The notes under the pieces: model-generated | Told to the model about the DNA's origin: nothing | Database searches by the model: none | Seen by the model: the letters and a program-made list of their open reading frames with translations, nothing else | Shown here: positions 32,195-43,149 of the stretch, piece after piece | How positions within the stretch are numbered: the first letter of the stretch is position 1 | Layout: every line of letters begins with the position of its first letter | DNA from: Mesostigma viride | Lineage: Eukaryota; Streptophyta; Mesostigmatophyceae; Mesostigmatales; Mesostigmataceae | Reading direction: 5' to 3' | Assembly (NCBI GenBank): GCA_009746045.1 | Contig: RPFO01000090.1 | Span: 829,298-893,297 of the forward strand | DNA: 64,000 bases | Made by a program: the position numbers and the translations under genes

Positions 32195-32794
32195 CGGCCC
32201 ATTCTTGGTATTGCAAGCTTTAATGTGCGCACCCTCCCTGCAGATCCTTAGACTACGAGCAGCGGCACCCCAGCACGCCACCGCGTCGACGAGCTGATCG
32301 CCTTGTGCGCCGACGACAAGATCGCTGTCCTCGGGGTCCAGGAGCACTGACGCACCATTGACCCTCAGCAAGGGGTCAACGGTCTGCTGGTCGACGACCT
32401 TCGTGCGGGGTGGCGGTTCCATTATGGTGGAGGCGACGCGCCGGGTCAAGGTGGTGTGGGCCTGTTGTGCTCGCCGGCAGCATCAGAGCAGTCAGCAGCT
32501 CCAGTCCATCGTGCTGCGGTCCCCGCGTGTGCTATAGTGGCCGCTTTTTCGGCCACTGAGGGCAATAGTCAGTCACTGTCACCACACGCTAACCGTTATC
32601 GTGGGATATGCACCACATGCGGGTTGAGCTCAGGCGGAACGTGAGGCCTTCTTCATCGCCCTCAAGGAGGAGGAGGCCAACATCCCAGCTCGGCACTTCC
32701 TCAGTGGTTATGCTGCTCGACGCCAACGCCACGCTGCCAGTTGGCATGCCGCCAGTTGCATGCCGCCAGTTGGCAGCGTGTTACCGTTGGCTGT
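32195..32794 (+). pseudogene. LINE ORF2 endonuclease, N-terminal part
   Basis: Apurinic/apyrimidinic-type endonuclease that nicks target DNA to prime reverse transcription. Opens with LGIASFNVRTLPADP and continues DELIALCADDKIAVLGVQEH, the Asn and Glu active-site segments of this fold, with in-frame stops after ADP and QEH. LLDANATLP near 32716 matches the central D-N segment. It is cut at 32794 by the LTR element. Confidence 0.65.
32770..32794. repeat. Outer left arm of an interrupted hairpin in the LINE
   Basis: GCGTGTTACCGTTGGCTGT here continues after the LTR element at 49969-50000. It is the inverse complement of 50008-50072. With the LTR element removed this is a hairpin of about 60 bp per arm inside the endonuclease ORF. 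The right arm is in the coding frame, so the left arm looks like an inverted duplication. Confidence 0.7.
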
Positions 32795-33300
32795 TGTTGT
32801 GATATTGCAGATCTCGCAGTCACTACTTGAATTGGTACGGAATTTGGTACGCCGATATTTGGGCTGTTGCGTGTCTGAGCGTTGTCGGAATTTCAGGGGT
32901 GCGCAATCTGACTTTACTTCTTGCGTTTGTCAATATTGTCCGTTGGCTAGGGCTTATGTGGTCGAATCTCGGTGATGCTATTTTCGGTGGTGACGGCTTA
33001 TGCGTTTGTGGTCCTGTAACGGTTGTGACTGTTGGTTGGTTGGTACTCGGCCGGTGGTTTAATGTTTTGTGGGCGGCGCTGAATGGATCAGCCGGTGTAG
33101 CGCCGCAGGTCCTGTCACTATACTGCTTGGCGTGCTAGGATGACAAAAGCCGACAAAAGTGGTGCGAACGTAACATTGACGGTATTCCACTGTTAATGGC
33201 GTACGTGAGCTACAAAGAGGTCGGGGGCTTGTGCTGAGCGCGTCAGATTATTGAATTTTCCGTCAAGAAATTTTCTATTCAATATCCATTTAATACAACA
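32795..33300 (+). repeat. 5' LTR of the copia-like element
   Basis: 506 bp, TG...CA termini with the 6-bp inverted repeat TGTTGT/ACAACA. Differs from the 3' LTR by small changes such as an extra CCG near 33090. Confidence 0.93.
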
Positions 33301-33339
33301 TGTACTAGAAGTGGGTCGTTGCTTGCAATCTGGTGGAAA

Positions 33340-34447
33340 ATGGAGAATGCTGGGGAGAAACGGAAACGGGAACATGAAGAGGGATTATCTATCAAAAGAG
33401 AAAAGGATTTAATTGAACTGTGCAAGCTGCGTGTCGGCAGTATTCCCAGCGACGCCTCCTTCAAGATAGTAGAGGACTACCTGGAACGTTTTGAAGCGGT
33501 TGTTAAGGTTGTGGTGGTATGGTCAAGGACATTTATGGGCTTTTCAGAGACGCCGGCATGTTCCACGGCTCCAATGATATCCTGGTAAACTGCCTGCGCA
33601 CATGCCGCGACGAAAAGGTAAAACCTGAGGCCATCGCAGGTAGGTTGAGGAAGGTGCTTCTGGAGTCTATCTCCTCTGCCAAGGCCAGGCATGTGGCCAT
33701 CTACAGGTGGGTGCCACAGCGGCCTTACACCCTAGATCTGCAAGCTTTGCGTAATGCCCGGAATGAGAGTGAGAAAGCGGGGGTAAAGGTGCAGGAGATG
33801 GCCGTGATCGACCACTATGTGCGCAATGCTAAGGGTCTAGATTTGCAGAACACCATGTCCGCCTTGCAAAGAGAGAAAGCAGAAGAGAATCTGAACAGCG
33901 CAATTGAGGTCATATCTAGGATTGTGGAGGCCTGCGGAGGAGAGGGATATGATAGCCCAGCTGCGTGCACAGGGCAAATTGTCTGCAGATGGATTGCTCT
34001 TGCCTGCCACACCTGCCCCTGCCCCCAACTCCATCCCCTTGCAGCCCACAAGTGCCCCACTGCAGGATACTGGCAGGATTGCAGTGGTGCAGACCGGGGC
34101 AGCTGGAAGCAACAGTGCAGCCAGCGCCGGGGATACAGGCGGAGCAGCTGGGGCGGACCGGCAGCGGGGTGGTCAACCCAAGCGCCAAGCGGGGTGGCAA
34201 AGCTGGTGCAGCGTCAGGGAGGCGCGGCATGGGAGGTCCACCTGCAAGGTGGCAGAGTAAGTTCCCACAGAGGCACCGCGGTAACAATGCACCACAGCAG
34301 CAGCAGCAGCAGGTGCAGCAATCACAGCAACAGCAGCCGCTAGGTGCAGCACGGCAGCAGCGACCGCCTAGCTTGTGCTTTGTTTGTGGTCGTGAGGGCC
34401 ATCAGGCTGCACAGTGCTACAACCGTCACAAGAACAGTCTGCCTCAG
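33340..34447 (+). pseudogene. Gag of the copia-like element
   Basis: Structural protein that packages the RNA. Begins at ATG 33340 (MENAGEKRKREHEEGL). A frame change near 33515 leads into DIYGLFRDAGMFHGSNDILV and a helical region to about 33940. A second frame change leads into a Q-rich tract and the zinc knuckle CFVCGREGHQAAQC (C-X2-C-X4-H-X4-C) near 34377-34420. Cut just after the knuckle by the foldback-type element. Confidence 0.75.
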
Positions 34448-34529
34448 GGGATTCATAGGTGTTTGCTCAATTTCACAAGTCTTCAAATGAGTAAAAAAAA
34501 AATCTTTCAGATCTGAGGGTACCTAAAGC

Positions 34530-36185
34530 TGGACTGTTGCAGGCAGCATGTAGACCATGAAAATAGACCACCCACGAAAATTGGGCTCATTCTGAGCTCA
34601 AATGGTGACATGTGACAGCATACATGTGCAGTTTTTCGTCATTTCCCCCCTTTACTTACATGAAACAAATATGAATAGTGGACAAATGAACTCATTTCAG
34701 GCTGGATTCTTGCAGGCAGCATCTAGACCATGAAAATAGACCACCCACAAAAATTGGGCTCATTCTGAGCTCAAATGGTGACATGTGACAGCATACATGT
34801 GCAGTTTTTCGTCATTTTCCCCCTTTTCTTACATGAAACAAATATGAATAGTGAACAAATGAACTCATTTCAGGCTGGATTCTTGCAGGCAGCATCTAGA
34901 CCATGAAAATAGACCACCCACGAAAATTGGGCTCATTCTGAGCTCAAATGGTGACATGTGACAGCATACATGTGCAGTTTTTCGTCATTTTCCCCCTTTT
35001 CTTACATGAAACAAATATGAATAGTGGACAAATGAACTCATTTCAGGCTGGATTCTTGCAGGCAGCATCTAGACCATGAAAATAGACCACCCACAAAAAT
35101 TGGGCTCATTCTGAGCTCAAATGGTGACATGTGACAGCATACATGTGCAGTTTTTCGTCATTTTCCCCCTTTTCTGACATGAAACAAATATGAATAGTGA
35201 ACAAATGAACTCATTTCAGGCTGGATTCTTGCAGGCAGCATTTATACCATGAAAATAGACCACCCACAAAAATTGGGCTCATTCTGAGCTCAAATGGTGA
35301 CATGTGACAGCATACATGTGCAGTTTTTCGTCATTTTCCCCCTTTTCTTACATGAAACAAATATGAATAGTGGACAAATGAACTCATTTCAGGCTGGATT
35401 CTTGCAAGCAGCATCTAGACCATGAAAATAGACCACCCACAAAAATTGGGCTCATTCTGAGCTCAAATGGTGACATGTGACAGTGTAAATATGCAGCTTT
35501 TCGTCATTTGCACCGGTTTCTTACATGAAACAAATAGGAATCATGACCAAATGAACTCATATCGAGCTGCCAGGATTCTTGCAAGCAACATTTAAACCAT
35601 AATACTACACCACCTACAAAAATTGGGCTCATTATGAGCTCAAATGGTGACATGTGACAGTATAAATATGCAGTTTTACGCCATTTTCATCGTTTTCTTA
35701 CACGAAATAAATAGGAATCATGACCAAATGAGCTCATATCGAGCTGGATTCTTGCAAGCTACATTTAAACCATAATACTAGACCACCTACAAAAATTGGG
35801 CTCATTATGAGCTCAAATGGTGACATGTGACAGTATAAATATGCAACCTTTTGTCATTTGCACCGGTTTCTTACATGAAACAAATAGGAATCATGAACCA
35901 ATGAACTCATATCCAGCTGGATTCTTGCAAGCTACATTTAAACCATAATACTACACCACCTACAAAAATTGGGCTCATTATGAGCTCAAATGGTGACATG
36001 TGACAGTATGAATATGCAGTTTTACGCCATTTGCACCGGTTTCTTACATGAAACAAATAGGAATCATGACCAAATGAACTCATATCAAGCTGGATTCTTG
36101 CAAGCAACATTTAAACCATAATACTAGACCACCTACAAAAATTGGGCTCATTCGATCTGAGCTCAAATGGTGACATGTGACAGTA
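34530..36185 (+). repeat. 173-bp satellite array, left arm (10 units)
   Basis: The anchor TTGGGCTCAT recurs at 34581, 34754, 34927, 35100, 35273, 35446, 35623, 35796, 35969 and 36142: exact 173-bp spacing with one 177-bp step. Outer units are nearly identical; inner units (from about 35480) are more diverged. Confidence 0.97.
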
Positions 36186-36186
36186 T

Positions 36187-36395
36187 ATGAAAAGAGACAA
36201 CAAACGTGGACTGAAGCATTGGCACGCTGAGCCCCGTGCATGTCTGAGACCATGGTTGTCTGAAAAGAGACAACAAACGTGGCAGCATGGCACGCCGAGC
36301 CCCGTGCATGTCTGAGACCAGTTGTCTGAAAAGAGACAACAAACGTGGAAGCATGGCACGCCGAGCCCCGTGCATGTCTGAGACCAGTTGTCTGA
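36187..36395 (+). repeat. Three copies of a 65-75-bp unit
   Basis: Each copy contains TGAAAAGAGACAACAAACGT and GAGCCCCGTGCATGTCTGAG. Sits at the inner edge of the left satellite arm. Confidence 0.9.
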
Positions 36396-36520
36396 ACTGA
36401 AACGTAAAAAGCGCGGATCCGCGTAAGGCGCGATGTCTACTGGCTCAGGACAGTATATATATATAAGTAACATTTAAACTCAGCCCAGTTTTGACGTCAT
36501 TTCCAACTGAAAAAATTATT

Positions 36521-36604
36521 AAATCCATTTCTGGCCTTGCCTTGCTTTGCATGCATCACCACAAAACATCAAATTTATTACAATATGTGTGCTAGCTCTA
36601 TACG
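36521..36604 (-). repeat. DIRS split repeat B2
   Basis: 84 bp, identical partner of B1; the outer end of the element. Confidence 0.9.
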
Positions 36605-36810
36605 AGGCAAAAGAAACAACCTGCTTCCCTAGAATGGAAGCCCACCCTTTATAGCAACCACCTCTCCAGCCAACCCCTACCTGGGTGGCTGGGGTACGGG
36701 TGCCAGCACAAAAAATATTTTTTTCTAAAATTATTTTTTCCTTTGGTGCTATACGGCGTTGCATTCTCCGCTCAGCAGGTTAGTCATAGATAAAATGAGC
36801 ATAGCTCACC
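36605..36810 (-). repeat. DIRS split repeat A2
   Basis: Direct copy of A1 (41494-41701); bounded by B2 on the left and B1 on the right. Confidence 0.9.
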
Positions 36811-36894
36811 AAATCCATTTCTGGCCTTGCCTTGCTTTGCATGCATCACCACAAAACATCAAATTTATTACAATATGTGTGCTAGCTCTATACG
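36811..36894 (-). repeat. DIRS split repeat B1
   Basis: 84 bp, matches B2 (36521-36604), ends CTCTATACG on the plus strand. Confidence 0.9.
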
Positions 36895-37204
36895 GTGGAA
36901 TAACACAGACATGTCTACCAGATGGCAACACGGCCATCTGTATGCTAGGGTGAGCACACTATGTGAATGTGCAGGGCCAGCCCACAGCAGCTGTGCCCCT
37001 GCTCTACCCACATCTCCTTACATGGCTAACAGCCGAAAATACGTAGGACATGCAAAAAAGAAAACTTAAACTACCTAGCTATGGGGGTACTTTGTCCCAA
37101 CCCAGGTTCACCCTCGGGTTAGTTAAACCATTTCCCCCCTGACCTCCCACACAAGGGTGAGGTCAGTTGATAGCTAAAAGACGAGAGATAAAAACAGGAG
37201 GACG

Positions 37205-38084
37205 TCAAAACACGACGCCACCGAAGTGGCGCCGGAAAGCCGCTGGGTCAAAACCCAGGGCCTGAGCCCAGAGGGCGGGTGGGATGTCGCGCCCCAGGAG
37301 GCTGCGGTGGAGGCCAATGTAGCGCGTGACCGAGAGGGCCGAAGCCCACCGGCCGCGCAGCTGGATGGCCTCCGGCGACTCGCCAGCGATGGCGTCGTGC
37401 GTCGCCCCCCCATGCCGGAGGCTGTGAAAAGAAAACATCCCTGGGATGCCCATGCGGGCCTGCACAGCCTCCCACTGCTGCCTAGCCTGGCTGTACGTTA
37501 AGCCCGAAAGAGGAGTGCATCCGGGGGCTGGCCAGCCGTCAGACGTCGCAGGAGCCACAAAGAAAGTGGATCCCGGACGAGGACGTGCTGGGCCGCCCCC
37601 TGCGCAGTTTTGGGGTTGCGCAGCACAAGGGCACCGACCATGGGCCCTGGCTCGAGAAGGGGGTGGCCGGGATGAGCCACATCCCGAACCCGCAGCCCTA
37701 GCGCCTCGCTAATGCGTAAATACTGCTGGAAAGCAATAATAATCAACGCACTCAAATGCACCTGTCGACGTGAAACTAGCAACAGGGCAGTGAAATAGCA
37801 AAGGCGCCAGGGCATAGGCGGAGGGCTGACAGCCGGAACAAGCCGCTGCCAACCTGCTAGCAGGCGGTCCGCCAGTACCCAATTCCGAACAATGTCGGGG
37901 TAGTACAGGTGCAGACAGGCCTTGGCATGCTGGCATAAGGTACGCCCCCGCCCGCCCTGGCATGGTAGACAGCAGAAATCCACTCACAGAAAATGGCTTC
38001 CGCGTCAGCTGGGTCGACAGGGCCAGGTGGCGCCCACGCCACGTAGACAGCCGCCGCACGCCGGTACGCTGGCAAGGTAGACAC
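37205..38084 (-). pseudogene. Tyrosine recombinase of the DIRS element
   Basis: Integrates circular cDNA. N-terminal core-binding part AYRRAAAVYVAWAPPGPVDP. Catalytic first Arg in QQYLRISEALGLRVRDV (37498-37983). HSLRHGGATHD (H-x-x-R) and VTRYIGLHR with the nucleophilic Tyr lie in 37205-37558. The pieces are in three overlapping frames, so at least two frameshifts. Confidence 0.8.
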
Positions 38085-39103
38085 AGGGTTGACTGTGCCT
38101 CCAAAAGTGCCAAGTCCCGAGGGCGTCGCGCCCCCTCAGGCCCAGGGTTGGGATGCACGTCACCACACCGGGTCAAGTCAGGAATCCAAGCGCCACGCCG
38201 ACTGGCCTTGTCAGCTGGGTTGTGGTCGGTAGCCACCCAGACCCAGTGGCTCTGCATGTCGCCAGCCAGTGACAGAGCGCAGTAGCGCCGAACCAGCTGG
38301 TTGAGGCGGTAGGAAGACGACCGCCCTCTGACAAACGCCCCCACCACAGCACTGGAGTCTACGAGCCGGACGACTCGCTTACCTCGACACGCCTTGGTCC
38401 GGCACGACCACTCGACCCCCTGTGTCGCAGCAATCGCCTCCTTGACGTTGATGTGGTTAGGCTGCCCCCGCCACCGGTAGGACAGTGCCGTACGCCAGTG
38501 GCCACTATCCAGCAGGCTGTAGTCCCCCTCCTCCATGCGCTCCAGGTCCCAGTCCTCCCCAGACGTTAAAGCTGTCGTCCGCCACCCCCGCGCTTCGCGC
38601 CGGGTCGCCAGCCGGGCACAATCGGCCCCAGGCAGGTCCCTGTAGACCACCCCACCGCCGGAGCCGCTCGCATCACTTGCGACGACCCGGTCAGAAAGGG
38701 GCCGGGCCCTGGCCGCCCTCAAAAAGGGGGCCAGGTCGATCGCCGCCTGAAGCTCCTGGCGGGCCCCCGCAGGGAGGCGCCAGCGGCGCCCAGGCAGGGA
38801 GGCATTCATGGCTGCTAGCAGCCGGTACGTCTCAGACCACACCGAAAGCATGGGGCGGCACAGCAGATGCATCCACACCCACTTCCCAAGCACAGAACTA
38901 AGTTCGCGGTAGTATGTAAACCCGCGATCTAAGATTCTATGAGTAGCAGCGATAACTGCCACCACACGCTCAGGAACAGGCACCACGTCACCATCTCTTT
39001 GGTGAATGACCCACCGCCTGCACACCAGTCTGCTCTGCTGTCGCCCGTACCACCTTGTCAGACTTCTGCACCAGCCCAACAGCGGCGTAGGCAGCCTGAA
39101 CAC
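38085..39103 (-). pseudogene. RNase H of the DIRS element with a 2A-like motif
   Basis: RNase H typical of DIRS: VVASDASGSGGGVVYRD, INVKEAIAATQGVEWS, VRLVDSSAVVGAFVRGR and VATDHNPADKASR. It is followed at 38138-38167 by CGDVHPNPGP, which matches the NPGP end of ribosome-skipping 2A-like peptides (His where 2A has Glu). This sits exactly between RNase H and the recombinase. Confidence 0.75.
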
Positions 39104-40130
39104 GATCTAGCTGCTGATTCACCCCATCCACCGACGCACAGTGGGTGAAATGGAGGTCATCGATCGTCACAGCATGCATACCTTCCAGATCCTGCCGAGA
39201 TTCGAAGCACGGCGAGGGCGCCAAGGGCGCAGCAGGGTCCTCCTCCAGCCTCAGCCGGACGGTCTCCCCCGCCTCGTTGGCCTCCGCCACCAGGATCAGC
39301 GCGGACATGTTGATGCTCAGCCCACGACTAGCCTCCAACGGCGGCTTGGGGCCACAGCGGTACAACACAGACTGATGCACACACTGGGCCACGGCGACGG
39401 CCAGCTTGTTGCCCATTGGCCAGCACAACATCCACGGCCACACCTTCCGACGAGCCCCACTCAGGCCCACCAGATCCGACCACACCGGCATCCACGCACA
39501 GTACCGCCGCATCCAAACTGGCAGGCGGAGTCTGTTGTAGTACGAATCCAAATCTGATACGCCCCCAAAAACATCCTCCCCAGCGCGCGTGGGCAAATCG
39601 CAAATCACGCCAAGGTGTGGTAAAAAAGCGGGCATAGGATCTGGTAGTGGCATGTTGCCACGCCGGTTGTCCACAATCAGCCGTATACGGCCGTCGGGCT
39701 TTCCGACCCCAAAAGTACCGTTCACCATAGGCGGCTCCTCCTCAAAAAATCCACCCAAAATCCCCCTCTCCACACACACCGTGCAAACCCGCGCGAACTC
39801 CTCCATGCTACACCCCCGCGAGATCCGCATCGACTTCTGCAAGATCCGCTCTGCTGGGCTCAGCGTCCGTACCATCCTACTCTCATCATTCAAAATTGCT
39901 CCCCAAGAGGGGGGTAGTAAGTTCAGCACATCCACTTGGCCACCTTCCCCCGGACCAGGCAAGGCCAAGCGTGCGGCCACTAACGGTTCGTAAGGGGCTC
40001 CTTCAGCATATTCACCCCCATCCACTACAGATCCTGCCATTGCCGCTACGGAACCACCGTTCCGGCGGACAAAGGACCTGCAAGCATCATCGATCCCATC
40101 TAGGGCCGCCTGCTGCAGAGGCCCGGGCAC
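38988..40130 (-). pseudogene. Reverse transcriptase of the DIRS element
   Basis: RT motifs: PDGRIRLIVDNRRGN, SDLDSYYNRLRLP (first Asp), WPMGNKLAVAVAQCVHQ and MHAVTIDDLHFTHC, where TIDD replaces the common YxDD. Closes in a stop at 38988; the next domain overlaps in another frame, so one frameshift separates them. Confidence 0.75.
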
Positions 40131-40326
40131 ACGGGCTGAATCTACAGCAGGCGGGTCTCGCCCCCCCCCCCCATCCAGTTTAACGCCCTAACCGTCTGAC
40201 AGGCTAGTGTGCGAGCATTAAAAGCCCGACTCATCCTATCGCGCCTACGGCCTGAGCGTACCTGCTGCCACCAGTCACGAGGTGGCAGGGGTGCTGGAAG
40301 AGGTAGTGGAAGAAGGCACCGCTCCC

Positions 40327-41425
40327 TCACTTGTTGTTGTTGGACGGGCCGCCCTGCCCCTTCTTGCCGGGACCCTGCTCCAGCTTGTGCTGCAGCTTCC
40401 CCATGCTCATCGCCGCCCGCACCGCCGGAGACGCCAGCATTGCTCCACCCTCCTGGAATGGCAGCATTGCCGACGGAGTCCCCTTCCAACCCGTCGACCC
40501 CACATCCACCAGCTGGCATGCCGTGATCAGCTTTGCCAGGTACTCGGCTGCTGCCAGCTCCAGAATTACTTCGGAGCGTGGCGTGGCCCAGTAGCCAAAT
40601 TCTGTCACCATCGTGTCCAGAATTCCTGCCATCTGCAGGAGCAGCATCCTCCTCTCCCCGCTGGCTGAGCTGCCGTGCATCGTCAGCATTAACGATGCAC
40701 GGATTGACTTCCCCCCCACGCTCTCTGCGTAGTCCAGCATCCCGGCAGCACCGCCTCCAGCATGTTGCTCACCAGGACCGGCACTGCATGCCCGCTCAGC
40801 GCCACCCCCTTCGTGCGCGCCAGCCTGCCAGCAGTCGCCGCTGCGGCTGGGCTTGCAGTTGCTGGAGTCTTTGCCTGGTCCAGCAGCTTCGACATGGCCG
40901 ATATCAGGTCGCCAATATCTCCGCCAGTGCGGGCGTTGCCCGGCGGGATGGAAGCCCTCCCGCTGGCGTTGCATAGCCCGTCTCGGTCCCAGCAGCCGAC
41001 CTATGTTCCGGTCTAGGTCCGCCACATCCTGGTCGATCGCCCCAGGGCGCCATCCTCCTCGCCAGCGCCCGGTCCACCATGCCCCGCCCCTCCGCTTCCA
41101 CCTGCCGAAGGGGGAACACCCCCAGCTCCCACCCACCTGCTGACACTGGTGGATCCGGCTCTGCAATAGCCTCCCCCAGTTGCGCTGCTAGCACATCGGC
41201 CAGGGCCTCCTCCCCATCCCAGTCGCTGACAAACCCCCTTTTCTCCAACACGTCCATGACGTTCTTGGCACGCCCCGGATTGAGCTTCTGGATCCGCTCT
41301 AGCCAATGCCCCTCCCCTAGGATCTTCTGGACCGCAGTTGCGGCCTCCTTTGGGGTGCATCCCTCCCTGGCTTCTTGCTTGAGCTTTGCTATGAAATTCC
41401 GCTCTGGGGCTGTCACTGAGGTCAT
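40327..41425 (-). pseudogene. Gag-like ORF of the DIRS element
   Basis: First ORF after A1. Begins MTSVTAPERNFIAKLKQEAR and has a helical stretch (GHWLERIQKLNPGRAKNVMD). A frame change at about 40900-41100 continues to an end in KKGQGGPSNNNK. No zinc finger. Position alone suggests gag. Confidence 0.55.
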
Positions 41426-41493
41426 GGTGGGTTATAATGCTTGATGTGTTATATTGCGTTTTGTTTTTTGTGATGTGGTCACTTGAGGTTCTC

Positions 41494-41701
41494 AGGCAAA
41501 AGAAACAACCTGCTTCCCTAGAATGGAAGCCCACCCTTTATAGCAACCACCTCTCCAGCCAACCCCTACCTGGGCATGGCTGGGGTACGGGTGCCAGCAC
41601 AAAAAATATTTTTTTCTAAAATTATTTTTTCCTTTGGTGCTATACGGCGTTGCATTCTCCGCTCAGCAGGTTAGTCATAGATAAAATGAGCATAGCTCAC
41701 C
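41494..41701 (-). repeat. DIRS split repeat A1
   Basis: Opens AGGCAAAAGAAACAACC on the plus strand; forms the 5' end of the element read on the minus strand. Confidence 0.9.
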
Positions 41702-41974
41702 AATTAAATAATTCATTGATAAATTAAACACGCGCTCCTATTGGGGAGTCGCAGAGCACAATAATACATGTTAAAGTGCTTTTCATCCCTGTATGTTGCA
41801 CGCTGGGATCTAAAACTGAAAAATTTAAACTCACATCAATAAGGCTAGTCTGAGTCTGAGTCATCAATTATGTGGGGAGGGCGGCGCTTGTGGCGCGGGG
41901 TCGCCTTCGCTTGCTTGCTAGCCGTGCCCCGGTGTGCGACCTGCTTCGATCCGAACGCACTCTACTATCTCCGC

Positions 41975-42265
41975 CTAACCTCGCGCAGTCGAGTCGGGTG
42001 GCAGATTGGGTAACTCTACACCTGGGCATGCGCAAAGCGCAGCTCGCACCTCATCTAACCCTACTATTTCATCGTCCCCGTCTGTGTAGAGCACATGGAC
42101 CATGTTGTGCTCCTTATTAAACGCCGTCACATGGGCATGATACCGCTTCTCCCCTGAGTTTGGGCCTGAAAATATCTTGCATACCGGGGTCCCCACCAAC
42201 CATTCCTGCTCGTGCACGTCCATGACATGCGATTTGAAAAGTGCCATCGCCGTCTTCTCCGCCAT
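41975..42265 (-). CDS. Small Tudor-like domain protein
   Basis: A 96-residue ORF from a true ATG. The core EWLVGTPVCKIFSGPNSGEKRYHAHV and VLYTDGDDEIVGLDEVRAAL has the hallmark of plant Tudor/agenet-type readers: a V-G-x-x-V-x-K-x-F opening, a strand ending in Y-x-D-G-D-x-E, then a short helix. Such domains bind modified histone tails. It could be a host gene piece captured by the foldback-type element or part of an element protein. Complete but very short; expression unknown. Confidence 0.55.
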   Translation of the reverse strand: MAEKTAMALFKSHVMDVHEQEWLVGTPVCKIFSGPNSGEKRYHAHVTAFNKEHNMVHVLYTDGDDEIVGLDEVRAALCACPGVELPNLPPDSTARG

Positions 42266-42319
42266 CGCTGATTCCGTTTTCTGTGCTTATTCCGTTTTCC
42301 GACCCCTCATGTTTCGCGC

Positions 42320-42973
42320 ACATACGAAAAGGACTTGAATTTCCTTGCTAACAGGTCGGTCTCGGCAATTCATCTTGCATTCACTGGAATTCACTCATCG
42401 AAGCCCCGAGACTGCCCGTCCAGTCTGAACATACGAAAAGGACTTGAATTTCCTTGCTAACAGGTCGGTCTCGGCAATTCATCTTGCATTCACTGGAATT
42501 CACTCATCGAAGCCCCGAGACTGCCCGTCCAGTCTGAACATACGAAAAGGACTTGAATTTCCTTGCTAACAGGTCGGTCTCGGCAATTCATCTTGCATTC
42601 ACTGGAATTCACTCATCGAAGCCCCGAGACTGCCCGTCCAGTCTGAACATACGAAAAGGACTTGAATTTCCTTGCTAACAGGTCGGTCTCGGCAATTCAT
42701 CTTGCATTCACTGGAATTCACTCATCGAAGCCCCGAGACTGCCCGTCCAGTCTGAACATACGAAAAGGACTTGAATTTCCTTGCTAACAGGTCGGTCTCG
42801 GCAATTCATCTTGCATTCACTGGAATTCACTCATCGAAGCCCCGAGACTGCCCGTCCAGTCTGAACATACGAAAAGGACGAATTTCCTTGCTAACAGGTC
42901 GGTCTCGGCAATTCATCTTGCATTCACTGGAATTCATTCATCGAAGACCCGAGACTGCCCGTCCAGTCTGAAC
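42320..42973 (+). repeat. 109-bp tandem repeat (6 copies)
   Basis: Units start at 42320, 42429, 42538, 42647, 42756 and 42865, each opening ACATACGAAAAGGAC. Nearly identical except the last. Lies between the Tudor-like ORF and the right satellite arm. Confidence 0.95.
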
Positions 42974-43149
42974 TTCATACTACCGTTGTACGAAATTCAG
43001 ACTGCACGAACCTCGAGGATTGTCAATGAATGCCCATGAATTTCATTTGGTCGCACAAAAATGTTTTATTCAAGAGAACAGTGGCAATGGCATCAAACTG
43101 CATTGTTTTCCTTTCATTTGTCACCTTTTGAGCTGTAAACAGTCTATTT

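Larger units (their letters stand above)
36521..41701 (-). mobile_element. PAT/Ngaro-like DIRS retrotransposon
   Basis: A tyrosine-recombinase retrotransposon read on the minus strand. Split direct repeats: A1 41494-41701, B1 36811-36894, A2 36605-36810, B2 36521-36604, giving A1-ORFs-B1-A2-B2, the signature of PAT/Ngaro-type elements. A1 and A2 differ by about a 2-base insertion, B1 and B2 hardly at all, so insertion is recent. Gag-like, RT, RNase H and recombinase regions follow in order. No target duplication is expected or seen. Confidence 0.88.

Noticed and set aside
31831-32216. Gly-rich minus-strand ORFs
   Set aside because: Shadow of the CCCCCA run at the end of LINE ORF1.
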